This document shows positions 22,430 through 34,453 of a stretch of 64,000 bases of DNA, one piece after another. Numbering within the stretch: position 1 is the first letter of the stretch; the number at the start of each line of letters is the position of its first letter. Location of the stretch: contig CANUEZ040000193.1 in assembly GCA_948099385.1 (NCBI GenBank), forward strand, positions 3,174,501-3,238,500, given 5' to 3'. Below the pieces are notes generated by a model. The model had not been told where the DNA came from. It saw nothing but the letters and a program-made list of their open reading frames with translations, and did not search any database. Source of the stretch: Fasciola hepatica (Eukaryota > Platyhelminthes > Trematoda > Plagiorchiida > Fasciolidae). The translations under genes and the position numbers were made by a program.

Positions 22430-24770
22430 TGTCGAACTCATTTTCGATTACAACAATATCTATGATCATAAAGAGACTGTTATGATAATTAATACAACAA
22501 TTATTATTGAATACATTACATTATTATTCTTGGTAAGAGTCAAAGCGAACATCTTATTAGTACTACTGTTGCAGGGCACGTAGATTTGTTCTATACATGA
22601 GTACGTCAAAAATCAAAAGCCCCTCTCATTAAAGCTGAGAGAGGTATGTTACTGTGAAACATACGGAGAGAGAAAGACGATGAATTATGTTGTTTATAAA
22701 AATTATTCATAATATATAAATGAGTTTACAGATCTTTTGAAGTTTCTCTTCCACCCGCACCTCCAAACTGAAAAAAATTGCCTAGGAATCATTGAATTTG
22801 AAATTCCTGTTGAAACTAACAAATGAAGTTTGAGATGTTTACTGCCTAAACATAAATTTAATGGAGTGAAAAAATAAAACCAACTGTGAATAGTGAAGAT
22901 ACCTCGAGATTTTTTAAATTCGACCTTCGCACTGAAGAAAGTGGAAAAATGCTGGAATAAAGGCTTAGAGAATGGAATCCGAAGCAATTTGTGGAAAATA
23001 TTTTGCGCCTAAAACGAGGTCAGAAAATTTGAAAAACTGCATGATATTGAAATTGAACAGGTTTATATAACGTGAGGAATATGAAAAGTCCCAGTGCCGG
23101 AGATGAGTTTATTCATATTTCGAGCTTCACACTGGCTATGGATAAAAGGAGTCATGCATACGGGAGTATGAACGCGCTTTGTTTTAGTTTGTACAGCCTT
23201 GTAAGTGGAGAGTGCATTCACATGTTGTTACGGGGTTTAGAGCAATCTATTTAAAATGTGATTGTGCTTCACAGAGACGGATACCATGGGAACCTCAAGA
23301 AACTATTTTGCTTCAGTTTACCTGGGCGTGTCACACCATCTCGCTCTTTTGTTGAAAAAAAAACAATTGTGTTATTGCTCACCCGCTTTGTTTTGTTGAA
23401 TGGGCTAGTCAACAATATCTCAATAAAAAATAGCATAAGTTTCTCGTCTGCGATAGACGAATAGTTTGGTGCACGCAAATGGTTACACTTCAAGACAGCA
23501 ATAAGACGTCATGATTCAGCTGGTGAAGCCTGCAATAACAGTAATTTAGCACTTTGTCACTTGCTCAAAACTGGCCGTGATTCTGTCCAAGTCATTAGTT
23601 CAGCGAATATACTCATGAAGACTGTGTGAACAGATGGATCTGACGGTATGAAAGCACCCTTTAGGAATAGCTTCAGGAAAACCATTTCTATAAGATGCTT
23701 CATGAGCAGAATGTCGGGCAACCGGAAGCCTTGGTAGTGAGTATCCAAATGAGTGAAAAGGAGAATATCAAGAAATCGATTTGGACTTCATTTTGTATCT
23801 TTACGGGAAAGTAATAACTCAATGGAAACAAAATGTATTAGCAATTTTATTTTGTCTGGGATGACTTTTTTATCCAATTTTCTATCTCATTTTAGTGGAA
23901 TGAGTTGAAAGGCTTCAGTGGACCCTCTGAAGTGCGAAGAATTTCGGCTCAGTTTTAGCTAACCATGCGGTTTGTGACCGCAGTTAGGTACAGTACTGTT
24001 TTTAATGTATTCACTGGACCACCACGCATAGTGGTCAAACCCGGAAAAACTGTTTCAGTCAGGCTGATATGCACCCCGATCAGCTAGGACGAATTGAGAA
24101 ACACATAAACTGTTTGAACTTCAGGCAATCATTCTATCGAATGACTTACTGGATTCGATCACACGATACGTGGACTAGAAGCAATATAACAATTCAATTC
24201 ATGTCCCGCTTGTACATTTATGCGTTCCAATAAGTGAAGGGAGAAGCCCCAATGGGGTATATACACAGTTCCAGTAAAAATACATAGGAAAAGTGTAGCT
24301 TTGTGTTTTTAACGTTCGCCTTTACGGAGTGTCAAGTTTAACAGTCTGAGTGAAAATGCTTCACACGCGAGGGTCCTAACGGTGGTTCCCAGTGCTTATT
24401 GATGATTGCATTATTTTGAAATTCAGCGTATCGTAGGAAGCACATGCAGCTGATATGATTTCTTGGAGGGATTTATTGCAATGAAAGAAACCTATGCATC
24501 CAAGTACACTAGACTTCGATCACACTCATGAGCTTCACCTGATCTGTCTTAATAAAAATGTCATGCAACTTTTAAAGCAGGTAAGCACTTTCTCAGTGTG
24601 GGTTAAATAACTGACTATACGGAAGTAGAAAATGGTAAGTAAGGCCTGTGGCCCAAGTAGCTTCAGATGCCCGTTGATAAATAAAAGCTCTGTTAGTAAT
24701 AAATACAAGCATTCTGTTCAGCTGCTTAGTGTTTATCTCAGGGTGTCATGATTGTTAGGATCTTTTTGCG
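22430..24770. other. No supported gene
   Basis: AT-rich DNA. The frames at 22703-22987 (minus) and 23258-23493 (both strands) mirror each other and have no convincing splice sites. A short CTCTC/GAGAG hairpin-like pair (CCCCTCTCATTAAAGCTGAGAGAGG) lies at about 22620-22645, with no assigned role. Confidence 0.45.
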
Positions 24771-24776
24771 TGAAAG

Positions 24777-25106
24777 TCATATTGTAACATCCTTAGGGTC
24801 GAAATGCACACAGTGACATTCAGGTTTGCAGCTCAATTCGGCTGTAATGATTTTATGCATGTCTTTTCTTTTGACGAGTTTTTCGATCGATGGCTTATAC
24901 TTGGAGTAGACAGAAATGCAGGTTTGGGCTTTGCTAACTTCAAAAAGGGACAACCACATACCGTAGTAGTTGGATATTTCCATACGCGAATGCAGTACCT
25001 TTGGCTTTCCAGACTTTTATGGTCAAATTTGCTATCACGTTGCAGTTTGCTCAAAAATTTTGTTTGTATCACTTTCTGGAATTCTGATCCTCGGTTAAAT
25101 ACGTGC
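24777..25106 (-). CDS. Candidate last two exons
   Basis: Exon 24962-25106 (QKVIQTKFLSKLQRD, then YCIRVWKYPTTT) has an acceptor CTCGCTTATTTAG and a donor ACG|GTATGT. A 62-bp intron ends CTGTCTACTCCAAG. Exon 24899-24777 is in phase (KPSIEKLVKRKDMHK, then CKPECHCVHFDPKD) and stops at TGA. The end is rich in Cys and His. A rival 119-codon plus-strand frame (24804-25163) covers the same bases, so the strand is not settled. Confidence 0.35.
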
Positions 25107-25169
25107 CTAAATAAGCGAGTCAAGATGTCCGACTTTCCGCTTGTTACGAAAGTTAGGGGATAGTCAGTC

Positions 25170-26220
25170 TAATAAATATTGAAAAATGGCTCCTCACCCA
25201 CAGTGTCTGGCTCGCAAACTGCGGCTTTTGACTTCTTAACCATGAAAAATACTGTGATAATCCGATTGCTGGCAAAATAAATCTCTCTTTTAAATGACCA
25301 AAATTCGTTGTTTTCTCGTTGCATTTGTTTCTTTGATACTTGTTTTATCAGTACCGGCCACAGACTATTTGTAGGAATTGGTATGTTTTTTGCTCACTAA
25401 AATGGGGGAGCACTACTAATACTATCCTCCTCACTCGAAAGTGCTAAAGAAGCATGATAATCAGCTTGCTTTCCATTCAAAACTTGCTGAAATTACAATT
25501 CAAACTAGTCTTAATTTTCGTTTCTGGAATTCACTAAAGGTCAAAAACAGGATGAAGCTGTCAAAAATGATAAAGTAAGTTCAAATTTAAGTCAACCGTG
25601 TTATCAAATTCTCACCATGACGTAGTTATGATTCATATAACGCTCACAATAGACAATTTTTCCAAAAATTCTGTAATCAGAGTTTTACACATAAAACATG
25701 TTTTAAGCAATGTGCTTGTTATACGAATTGTGCTGAAGCCGTTGACTGTCTCAGCCTTATTTTGCCGGTAGTTTCTGGAAAGATCCATCTTTATTACCAA
25801 CTATAGCAACTAGGTCAGGTTAGAAAGTCTAACTGACATGAAGATGCTCCACGGGGCGCGTTAGACAATCGAAAAATATTGGCTAACTATGCCGTAGAGT
25901 AGCGAGATGAAGTTACTCTGGCTTATCTGTGGAGGCAATACCTGACAGTTCTGACAAAGGTAGGACTAATAAAGACAACTGTAAGCGATCGTGTGGAGAT
26001 ACCTACTGTTCACGGCAATTGGGACAACGGACGCTCCATCAAAGCACCACTTTTTTATTTTGTAAAATCGTCACCGTCAAATAATACCTCACGGACTTTC
26101 CTGACACGGTTTCGGTCTGTTTGGTTTCTAGAGGATACACGGAACGCGCAGATACTCAAATGCCATCCTTCAAAACAATTTGCTGCCTTGCTGACGGATG
26201 ATTCAAGTATAAGGTAACAG
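25170..26220. other. No supported gene
   Basis: The 74-codon plus frame at 25993-26217 lacks clear splice sites. Nothing else is seen. Confidence 0.45.
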
Positions 26221-26224
26221 CAAC

Positions 26225-26300
26225 AGTTGTTACTAGGCCATGTACGTCAGTGGTAGAATCTCATTGGTCCCAAATTATCGCTCGGTGACCTACCTCATGC
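26225..26300 (+). mobile_element. tRNA-Gly-like relic
   Basis: GTCAGTGGTAGAATCTCATT resembles the 5' half of glycine tRNAs (A box TRGNNNAGTGGTAGAA). The anticodon arm and B box are not preserved. It is interpreted as a decayed tRNA-derived element, not a functional tRNA. Confidence 0.35.
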
Positions 26301-26869
26301 TTTTCATAACTATCACTCAGTGGTACACGTACCTGCGTGCATCACTGGCCTAATCAAGTTATAGAAGAATGCACAACTCGAGCCACTCAATTTTTTGTGG
26401 TGCGAATGATTTCAGAACTTCCGACTGAGGAATATTGTGAATACAATATTGGTTCATCAGTATATTGGTGTAACAAAACTTTTTCAACGAAGGGATTTTT
26501 ACCACAAAGTTTTCTAGAATAACAAGATGTTTATTTTATTCCTAACCTCTTTGTTTTGAAGTGCAGTCAAACTTAAATAAAATGGACGACGCAGCTTTGT
26601 TTTGTTTTCTGCTCCAGTCACCACTCTTTGACGGAAAGTCTGAATCAGAAAAGCGAACCTGATGATTGGTTATATTTTGAAATCAGTGAAACGGCAACAT
26701 TGAAGTTGTACAAACTATCTTCTGAACTAACTCAAAGAAGTGACAAAGTCAAGAAAATTACAGCAGTTGAGAAAGAAATGCCGTTGGACCCATCGATGAA
26801 TTACTGTGAAAACCAAATAGATATGTCCGTTTTGAAAGGAATTTATTGTTTCACACTGTGAGCAGGGTT

Positions 26870-27725
26870 AACATTGGAGAACATCTATGACGTCTTTTTG
26901 ATAGTAACAACCATTGACCTCATGCACAGTCAGATAGATTTATTCTCAGCTTCCCGGGAAAATATGTTCACCTCAGTTTGGATTGATTCTTAGGCTACTT
27001 GATCAAAAGTGGATGTGCCGAGAGACACTTTCGTCAATGGCTCCTTAAAAGCTTTTGTAAGATGCTTGTGGTTAAGTGTTTACAATCACGTAATGTTGTT
27101 CCGTCTTCTCGTATTTGACAATAGATAATTTTGCGACTCATCTATCCATGGTTTTGTTGCAACTCTGGAGTAGCAATCTGAATCTCCAATATTCTCACCG
27201 TAAAATCACAATCATTCAATCGGAGTTTTTTAAATGCCCAGGATGCTAGCTGTTTGTCCCACCCATCTATGAAAACACCAAAGGCCGACTGGTAAGCAGT
27301 GGTGGCGCCTCCGTAGATGTTGCTTCACACATTTTAGCTCTTTGTGTCAGCAAATATGACGCAATGTGTTGTTCACCCCAGAAAATCTAGAATAATCGCT
27401 GGTAAATTTGCCATTGTGACAGATTTTGCTGGATCGCGCACACCAAGGTAAACGGTAGAAGTTTTCGACGACTGTTTATTCAGCGGGGTCCGAAAGTATT
27501 TATGTGAACTGTGTCTATGTCTAACACGTCAAATATACACCTGGCACATGGGGCCTTCTTCGCATCCGCATGGTATGGTAGGGTTTTTCAGTGGTATTTG
27601 TATTCTTTTTCGGGAATTACTTTCAGATGCACCTCCTGATAGTTCAAGTGATTAGTCGTTCGTTTATCATCACCTTCGATTTTTAGGTGTTTCATCAATA
27701 TACCGTATTCACAGGTTGTTCATAT
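26870..27725. other. No supported gene
   Basis: Featureless sequence of mixed composition between a short Lys/Glu-rich plus frame (26628-26861, no clear splice sites) and the interrupted frame at 27.73 kb. Confidence 0.4.
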
Positions 27726-27730
27726 TAACA

Positions 27731-27934
27731 GAAGTTGATCGTTCCCCTGTCCAACAGCAACCCAGGCTTATTCTGAATCACGCAAGCTTCGATGACGAAA
27801 CTATGGCACTCGTCTGGAATTAGTTTCTAAGCAGCCGTGCAATACTTCATCCACGGAGGCCTGTCACTATTTTCTGCATTCCAAGGGCCACTGAGTCAAC
27901 TGTCATTAGGAAACGCCTTCGTCTAAATAGCTGA
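27731..27934 (+). pseudogene. Interrupted coding-like stretch
   Basis: One plus-strand frame reads through 67 codons with a single in-frame TAG at 27821. Before it comes VDRSPVQQQPRLILN and SFDDETMALVWN. After it comes HPRRPVTIFCIPRATES. Composition on both sides of the stop is equally protein-like, as expected for a once-coding segment or a decayed dispersed repeat. The reverse strand also reads smoothly for part of it (FLMTVDSVALGMQKI), so the strand is uncertain. Confidence 0.3.
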
Positions 27935-28333
27935 AAATCTACTGCTATCATATTGACCTAGATAGCTTTCTTTAAGCACCTGTAATCACATATGAACTTA
28001 CTCCAAAATCCTTTGCAATTTGTACTACAATTGAGTAAGCCTGTCGATATAAAGTGTGTACCAAAAACTCGGTGCTTCATGTTCTATTTATACTGTGGGT
28101 TTTAGTGTTCTTAAAGCAGCTTTTTTTGATAGATTGTAAAATTGCCTCGAGAATGGCTACCCACGGTAACGGAAACGGCGAATTGAAACTTTTGACAAAT
28201 ACGCTGTGTTATTAACACTTACTTTTATAATCTGAACAGACTATTTTAAGCCGTTGCAGTTTCTCATTTTCACTTTGTAAGTGAATCACTATACAACACT
28301 ACAGAATTATTTAAGTGAGTTTTCCATGATTAC

Positions 28334-28528
28334 CTTTTCAAATTTGATTCTACTCCTCGATCACGGCTTCTCGCCCAGTCAGAATATTCTGAATACCGAA
28401 AACAGACCATCGACTTGCTAAACACTGACTTTCCTTGAAGAATGAAAGCCACCAAATTTACACAATTATTATCCACACTCCTGATCAACAAATCTGAACT
28501 GCTTTGGAGCGCTGTTTTATCAACGTAC
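28334..28528 (-). CDS. Candidate internal exon (64 codons)
   Basis: The acceptor ATGAGCAAAAATAG ends at 28529. The frame is open for 64 codons (TALQSSSDLLIRSVDNN, then EYSDWARSRDRGVES) to a strong donor AAAAG|GTAATC at 28333, phase 2 in and out. The acceptor has a weak pyrimidine tract. Not recognised. A possible downstream partner at about 27.9 kb overlaps the interrupted stretch described at 27731. Confidence 0.35.
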
Positions 28529-28750
28529 CTATTTTTGCTCATATAACAGACGCATGTCAATTTTCAGTGTGAGGTCTCAATGCGTGCAGATGAAGTAGAT
28601 CTGTGTCAGACTGTCGTAATTCTTCGGATTTTAGTAAATGCCGATACTTTTTCTAATAGTGAAAACCCCCCTATATAGCTTGGTCTCACAATGAACCAAC
28701 CAAATTTTGGTATTATGTCTCTCAACTTTCTCTTCTGGTTTTCCCTTCAG

Positions 28751-28962
28751 AGAATGTGTTTTTTTATAACGGGTTCTACACTGAATTCGAGTGTATCAAG
28801 TACCTACGGATAGCAAGTAGTTGTTTGCTATTGCAAATTCGCAGACTCGGACAAATCCAGATCCCACAATCCATCTGGTCAACTAATGTGTATCTTTGCT
28901 TCCTCTTTGTTTCAATATATTTTCAACTTGTAATTTTCCCCGGACCTCTGAAAGAAATTTGA
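28751..28962 (+). CDS. Candidate terminal exon
   Basis: A very good pyrimidine-rich acceptor (CTTCTGGTTTTCCCTTCAG) ends at 28750. Seventy codons are open in one frame (FFYNGFYTEFECIKYLR, then LGQIQIPQSIWSTN), ending with a hydrophobic segment (YLCFLFVSIYFQLVIF) just before the stop. The hydrophobic end may be a membrane anchor or read-through of an AT-rich intron, since GTGTAT after TSN is a possible donor. Confidence 0.35.
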
Positions 28963-29130
28963 ATGTTCTTTTGACTGGTCTGGAAATAACCACTAGGGTT
29001 TCCCTCACATTTCCTAAGAAAATGATAATAAAGCATATGGACGGATTTATCGATTCTTCATAAACGTATACCCGCCATAACCTTTTCGATAATACATATC
29101 TTAGGAGCAGAGATTCGTCCTCCTTTTACT

Positions 29131-29272
29131 CTAATCCACCCTTAGGATATAACTTTCGATATACTCTCTTTCAAATAAATGTCTATGAGAATTCTCTTTT
29201 TTATTTAGCTCTCCCACCTTCCAATTTTTACAGTGCATGTTGTTTAGCACTTTTATTCCGTTGGTAAAAATC
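29131..29272 (-). CDS. Candidate terminal exon
   Basis: The acceptor AAATTTGGTTTTTACAG ends at 29273. Forty-six codons follow (NMHCKNWKVGELNKKEN, then HLFEREYIESYILRVD) to TAG. The charged, mixed composition contrasts with the hydrophobic stretch upstream in the same frame, which favours the acceptor over a longer exon. Not recognised. Confidence 0.35.
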
Positions 29273-30196
29273 CTGTAAAAACCAAATTTGATTGCCACAT
29301 GCGGCATATCATTGACCGAAATGTAAGCACACGAGCTTACAAAAGTCAATCGAATACAAATGAAAAGGTAAATTTGGTCATAAATTTTGCTAGTCAGTCC
29401 ACAGTATGCGTTACCTTTGCCAAAAGAAGACTTCAGACTTAACACAGAGTTTGCACAAGCTGAAATCGCTCATTTGCTCCATAACAGAATCACTTTCCCT
29501 CAGTTTTTCTTCAAATGAAAATGAATTCCATTTTCAGTCAAACTTGCATGCACGTCAGTGCAGCTGAACCTAATCGGAACTACTGATTTTTTGATGTATG
29601 AATTCCAGCTGTCTGTTCTACTTGCGACCATCAATTTTATGCTGTCAAATGGCGGCCGATTCCATGGTGGTTAAAGGGCGTCAAATGACTATGCCTATGT
29701 GACATGGACGATATAGGGTGCAAATAGTCGGCATTAGCTAAACAATGTGGCCGCTAAGAAGTTTAAGGAAAAGAATCCAAAGGATTTTCGATAATGTGGT
29801 TAATAGTGAATAAAGTAAACTCGACAAACAGTACAGCCACGGCAAATATAACCCTACTGCAGGGGGTGACCAAATCCACTAGTAGGCTGTAACCGGTAAG
29901 GCGGGCACCTTTCGTTTAATTCCAGAGGACCAGGTCAGGATTTGATTTTACTTCCAATATTGTTTATTCAGAGGCTTGAAATATTAAACACCTCGACGTG
30001 TATCGAATTGCCATCGGGATGTATAGACATATCATGAATGATATGGGTCTATGATCAATAATATAAACGGATTCCATGCACAGTAAGATGAATTGCTTTA
30101 TGTTGAACTTCGCGATCATTTTTCACTATGATTGTCTTATTTTATACCTCATATGACAAACTTCGAGTTTTGGCATGATAAAATTGACAATTAAAA

Positions 30197-30562
30197 TCAC
30201 TCCTCCACAAAGGTTTGGGGTAAGTTGCATGAATTTTGAATGACCTTTTTGTCTTGGCCATCACGAACCTGCGTAAAACCTCTCGAAATTGTTGAAAAAC
30301 GTCTGACTAAGTTGTAGTTTTGATATGCGTAGGTTCTCGTTTGAAGTAAATAGCCTTTTTTGACCAAACTGTCCTCTGCAAAATAAGTCGCTTCACCTTT
30401 TTTAGACATATTCTCACAGCACGTAGTTTTGAGTTGATTGAGAGCAAACATTTGAGCATGTAGAGATGCACAGTTTGTATCATGCTGGAAATCAGGAATG
30501 TTACTGACGGTGTATCTTGCTTTTGAACTGTCCGTGGGAGGTGAAATACAGATCATTTTCAA
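30197..30562 (-). CDS. Candidate 121-codon frame
   Basis: The minus frame runs from an ATG at 30562 to TGA, with Ser/Thr- and Cys-containing mixed sequence (PPTDSSKARYTVSNIP, then TYFAEDSLVKKGYLL). A donor-like ACGCAG|GTTCGT occurs in frame near the end. Its length alone is not beyond chance at this A+T content. Its even composition is the main support. Confidence 0.3.
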   Translation of the reverse strand: MKMICISPPTDSSKARYTVSNIPDFQHDTNCASLHAQMFALNQLKTTCCENMSKKGEATYFAEDSLVKKGYLLQTRTYAYQNYNLVRRFSTISRGFTQVRDGQDKKVIQNSCNLPQTFVEE

Positions 30563-30569
30563 CTACGGT

Positions 30570-32080
30570 AAAGAAACCTTGAAATTGCGCAGCTGGCCTC
30601 AGTTATCGCTTTCTATGATATCCCACATGATTGCATAAAACGTTATTCTACCCTTTGAGGAATTTTTAGAGGATTCTGCACAAATAGCTATAAATGAATG
30701 ACTGAGTTAGCAGAGACAGAACAAATGCAGGCTGCTGTCCATTCTGGCTTCGGTAATGGAAGGTAAGGCCAAAAATATCCTGCCAAGATGATTTGTTCTA
30801 GAATTTTTGATACAGAAAAAAATAATACAAAATATTTGTCTAAATTATGGTGGCACAGAGTGTAATTTCAAATTTGTAGCTTCAGGGAAAGTTCAATTTA
30901 ATGCATCGGAACCCTATCTTGGTCGATGAAAATTGATTCACGAAGATGTTTCTCTAAGCCATCGGTCAGCAGTTTTAGGGAATCTTGAGTAGCCGTATTG
31001 TTCTAATTTTTAAGTGCTCAGCTTACGGTAAAATGCTTTTATGATTCCGTCCGGAGGGTAAGCTGAAAATGGAGAAAAAGAAAATAACCTCAACCTTGTC
31101 TCATTCCGTTCATGTTTGTTTTGCACCAACATTGTTGAATGGTGACTCAAACAATGCGAATCTACGTTAGATATTTACACATTATACGAATTTGGATGGT
31201 TTGATTATAATACCACAGAATAACTGACGTGCGAATATGTGTTGCAATTTGAAATGGATTCACGGATATGTAGACGGGGAAATATCTGTTTCAGGCAAGA
31301 AGCCAAGCGAAATACTTTTACAACTATCTGGTGTCTTTATTCAAATTTGTCTAGAGGAAAGTGTGTGGAACCGATGTTATGAAAGTGTGTGATTCAATGT
31401 CAGTAGTGACCCTTATTAGCGAACAAATGGATCAGAATTTACTCATGATCAGTTTTGTTGTGTTCCGTAGCTTATAGATATACTGAAACAAACTCATTAG
31501 TACAAGACAATTGACTTTTCGTGGAACTATCGGTAAAGCTGAGTTTCTGGCTGAGTTGACATGTATAAACATCAAACAGCAAACTTCTCATTATTTTCCT
31601 TGGTCACTATCATGGGCAAAACCAAAATGAAAGAAGTACAACTCAAAATGTTTTAGTGTCATGAGTAACCTGACTTTACCACGTGTAACAACCGTTGCAG
31701 GTCACTGAACTTGAGAAATACTTGCGGTCAATGCTATCCAGCCCTGACTAGAATAGTTCCTTCTGGACCAAGAAAAATGGAACTTCTTAACAAACGAATA
31801 TTGCTTGGCGAGATATTTTCGTTAAAATCCTATCTTATTCGACAAAACCGGGTCCTTTGAGGCCGATCTGTTTTGGTATGGTTTGTATTGATTTGGAAAT
31901 TCGAACACTTGGTTAGAAGTACAATATGTAAACAATGGAACAATAACTACCATAATTTACACCACGTAGTTCAGTAGGCGAAATTATTCGGTTTGCTGTT
32001 ACTTCTTTATTTTGCTTTTTGAGCCACATTTTTATGACTTTGCGTTTTTTTGACAGAAACAATCTTTATATATTATGATT
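30570..32080. other. No supported gene
   Basis: AT-rich and stop-dense; no repeats or RNA genes recognised. Confidence 0.5.
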
Positions 32081-32084
32081 CACT

Positions 32085-32265
32085 GGGCAGCATCAAGGCT
32101 CAGCTCACCACTGAAATAATGGAAGCACTTCACGGATGTATCACCTTTGTTGGGAATCATCGGTAGTGCCTATCCATCCAGCCGGAATTGGAACTCGAAC
32201 CGAGGGTGAAAAACTATGCGTTGAACACCCTACCTTCAGGTTCTCTGGGCTGTCTCATAACGGGT
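32085..32265 (-). mobile_element. tRNA-derived SINE, independent copy
   Basis: On the minus strand the head carries GGTGTTCAACGCATAG and then CCTCGGTTCGAGTTCC (32190-32205), a near-perfect B box. The tail block at 32089-32113 matches the tail of the inverted-repeat SINEs in 20 of 25 positions. Head and tail are spaced similarly in both. The copy has diverged well away from the arm copies, so it is an older insertion. Confidence 0.7.
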
Positions 32266-32638
32266 TGTTAGCATTCAGTATTCAGAGATGAGGAAAAACT
32301 GCGGTTAACCTTTGTTCTACGGGTTTTTGATGATCAGACACTCACCCTTCTTCCCTAATTTCGAATTTTCAGTTACATGTATCAAATAAGTCGGGGTCAA
32401 ATAAATCGAGCCCACCCACTGATCACCAATAAGTTAACGTAAATATCATTTTATTGGGATAAAACACCCCAGAGACAGTAAACTATTTTCTATATTCCAC
32501 AATAAAAAAGAGAACACCATGCGAATAACACAGAGGGTAACTGTTATTGTTGAGAGCTTGCTGCCTCCTTCACCAACTAAAAGTAAACATTGTAACGATA
32601 ATTCATTCACTTTGTCTTTTTATTGGTTCCAACACCAG

Positions 32639-32738
32639 TAAAAAGTGGTTGTTGTCTGTGTTCAACAAAGCGCAACTAACTGTGGATCAAATAAACATGA
32701 GAAGCACAACATTAAAACCTGAACTGCATAAAATATAA
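32639..32738 (+). CDS. Candidate terminal exon
   Basis: A long pyrimidine-rich acceptor (TTTATTGGTTCCAACACCAG) ends at 32638, and 32 codons follow (KKWLLSVFNKAQLTVDQ) to TAA at the 60-codon mark of a longer frame. The sequence after the acceptor is charged, while the part before it is hydrophobic and T-rich like an intron end. A short exon, so modest evidence. Confidence 0.3.
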
Positions 32739-33067
32739 ATGACTGCTTCCACTACGGGAGGTATCATTTCAAAGTTTCCAAACTGTTGAGTAACCTTAGG
32801 CAGTTGCTGACAAGATTTACCCAGGTACACAATGTTGCAAGTATTTTTACATTTGAGTAGAAGGCGACGAACTCACCCAAATTCGCTGTGAACTACTCTC
32901 GATAAAACAGAATGGGATGGATATCTAAAATATACATGCTTGGATTACAGAATATTCACAGTTTTGTTGCGTATTGTTCAATTGATTTGCTCCACCAAAC
33001 GAGCCACCACAATTTGCTATGACAGACTGTCTGAAGGATAGATGAGTGAGTTTCGCGGAACGAATAC

Positions 33068-33253
33068 CTAGATGAATGAACTGACCGATTTCGGATAAGA
33101 AACCGGTAATCTGTTAGTCAGCGATCTAAAAGGAAACCACACAGCTTGATCCATGCAAGGAGTGGAAAACTCGGTCTGATCAACCAATGTCATTATAGGG
33201 AAAGTAGAAAAAACAGATGGGTCCATAAAATCAAACGGTCTAATGGTCTTCAT
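33068..33253 (-). CDS. Candidate short protein or first exon
   Basis: ATG at 33253 lies in a good initiation context (CCCACCATGA). The 61-codon frame (KTIRPFDFMDPSVFSTF, then SLTNRLPVSYPKSV) ends in TAG. A plus-strand frame (33146-33352) overlaps it. The start context is the main support; the size is within chance expectation. Confidence 0.25.
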   Translation of the reverse strand: MKTIRPFDFMDPSVFSTFPIMTLVDQTEFSTPCMDQAVWFPFRSLTNRLPVSYPKSVSSFI

Positions 33254-33359
33254 GGTGGGAACCTGATGCTTCTGCCTGGGTATGGGTTCTCGCTTTGCCG
33301 CGGGTCACTTCCTCAAGTGAGTGCTTTTGTTGGGCCTCTACCCGGTTCCTAAAATAAGG

Positions 33360-34450
33360 TAATAATATTAGTTAGGGAGTAAAGTCAATTAAAACAAGAA
33401 AGCGAACAAGAAAAGCCCTGGCAGCAAAAATATTACCGGCAAAAGTAACAAGGTTTTCAATAACAAGACTTATCGTACTGTTTCCTTTTTGACGAAATCT
33501 ACCAAACTGTTCCGTAAGATGCACAACGTTTTACAGTGTACAAATATTAACATATCACTCAACGAAGTCTCAGCAAAGGTAGTTTTCTGACCGTTCAATA
33601 AATTTCAAGTGGTTTCATATTTCTGCCCTTGGTTGAACCAAATAAGACGAATCTTATGGAAAGTTGTGATTCATACGCAATAAATAAGTTAGAATACTTT
33701 TCTGCAACAGCCATATTCAGTTCAGTTCCACTTCCGTCTTCACCGCTTCACTTGTTTCCTACCGGAGGTCTTTGAGGCAGTAGAAATGTCACGGATAGAT
33801 AAAGTGGGGGTTACATGTTCAGCCTATGCAAATTCGGTGATCCTTTGTAGGGAACTTTTGAGTGGCGTGCGACACCAAATTCTCTTACCTTTCTATTACG
33901 CATCGATGCTAGTTTTACTTTTTTTGCATATGGCATCGGAAATGCATTATTCTAGTTCATTATCGACAAGGCAGTCAAGATATTCTAGTTAGTCCCATAG
34001 CACGGTGAACTGAGATGAGTGGAAGTCAATTACCTAATCCTGACACAAAACCAGGAAGATCAGCGATTCACTTATTCTGCGACAATAAAGTGTACGTCAC
34101 TGGGAGAAATCAAATTGCTTACTTATTTGGTATCCCCACTGTCGTAATCTGTTACCCTAAGCTATGATGTGAATATCTTAACTTCATCCAGCGAGGTTTC
34201 TCAGAGTTCTACACTCCCGATGGTAACATTTGTATACTTGTCTACTGCTAATATTGAGAACGCTGTTTTGCAATAAAAGAAGGAGCACAACTGACCGAGG
34301 CTTAATTCGCGCTTCTCAATTGGATTAAAAAGTCAAAATAATCATGCGCCTACTTCTGCGTTGCAAACTAAGAACCCTCTGAGAAGAGGGGGCAGGGAAA
34401 AATGGTTCCTTGATTCTTCTAAATTCCACGGATATATCCAGAAGAACACT
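33360..34450. other. No confident gene
   Basis: A 68-codon plus frame from ATG 33786 (SRIDKVGVTCSAYANS, then a hydrophobic stretch) is the best short frame here but has no further support. The rest is AT-rich. Confidence 0.35.
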
Positions 34451-34453
34451 CAC

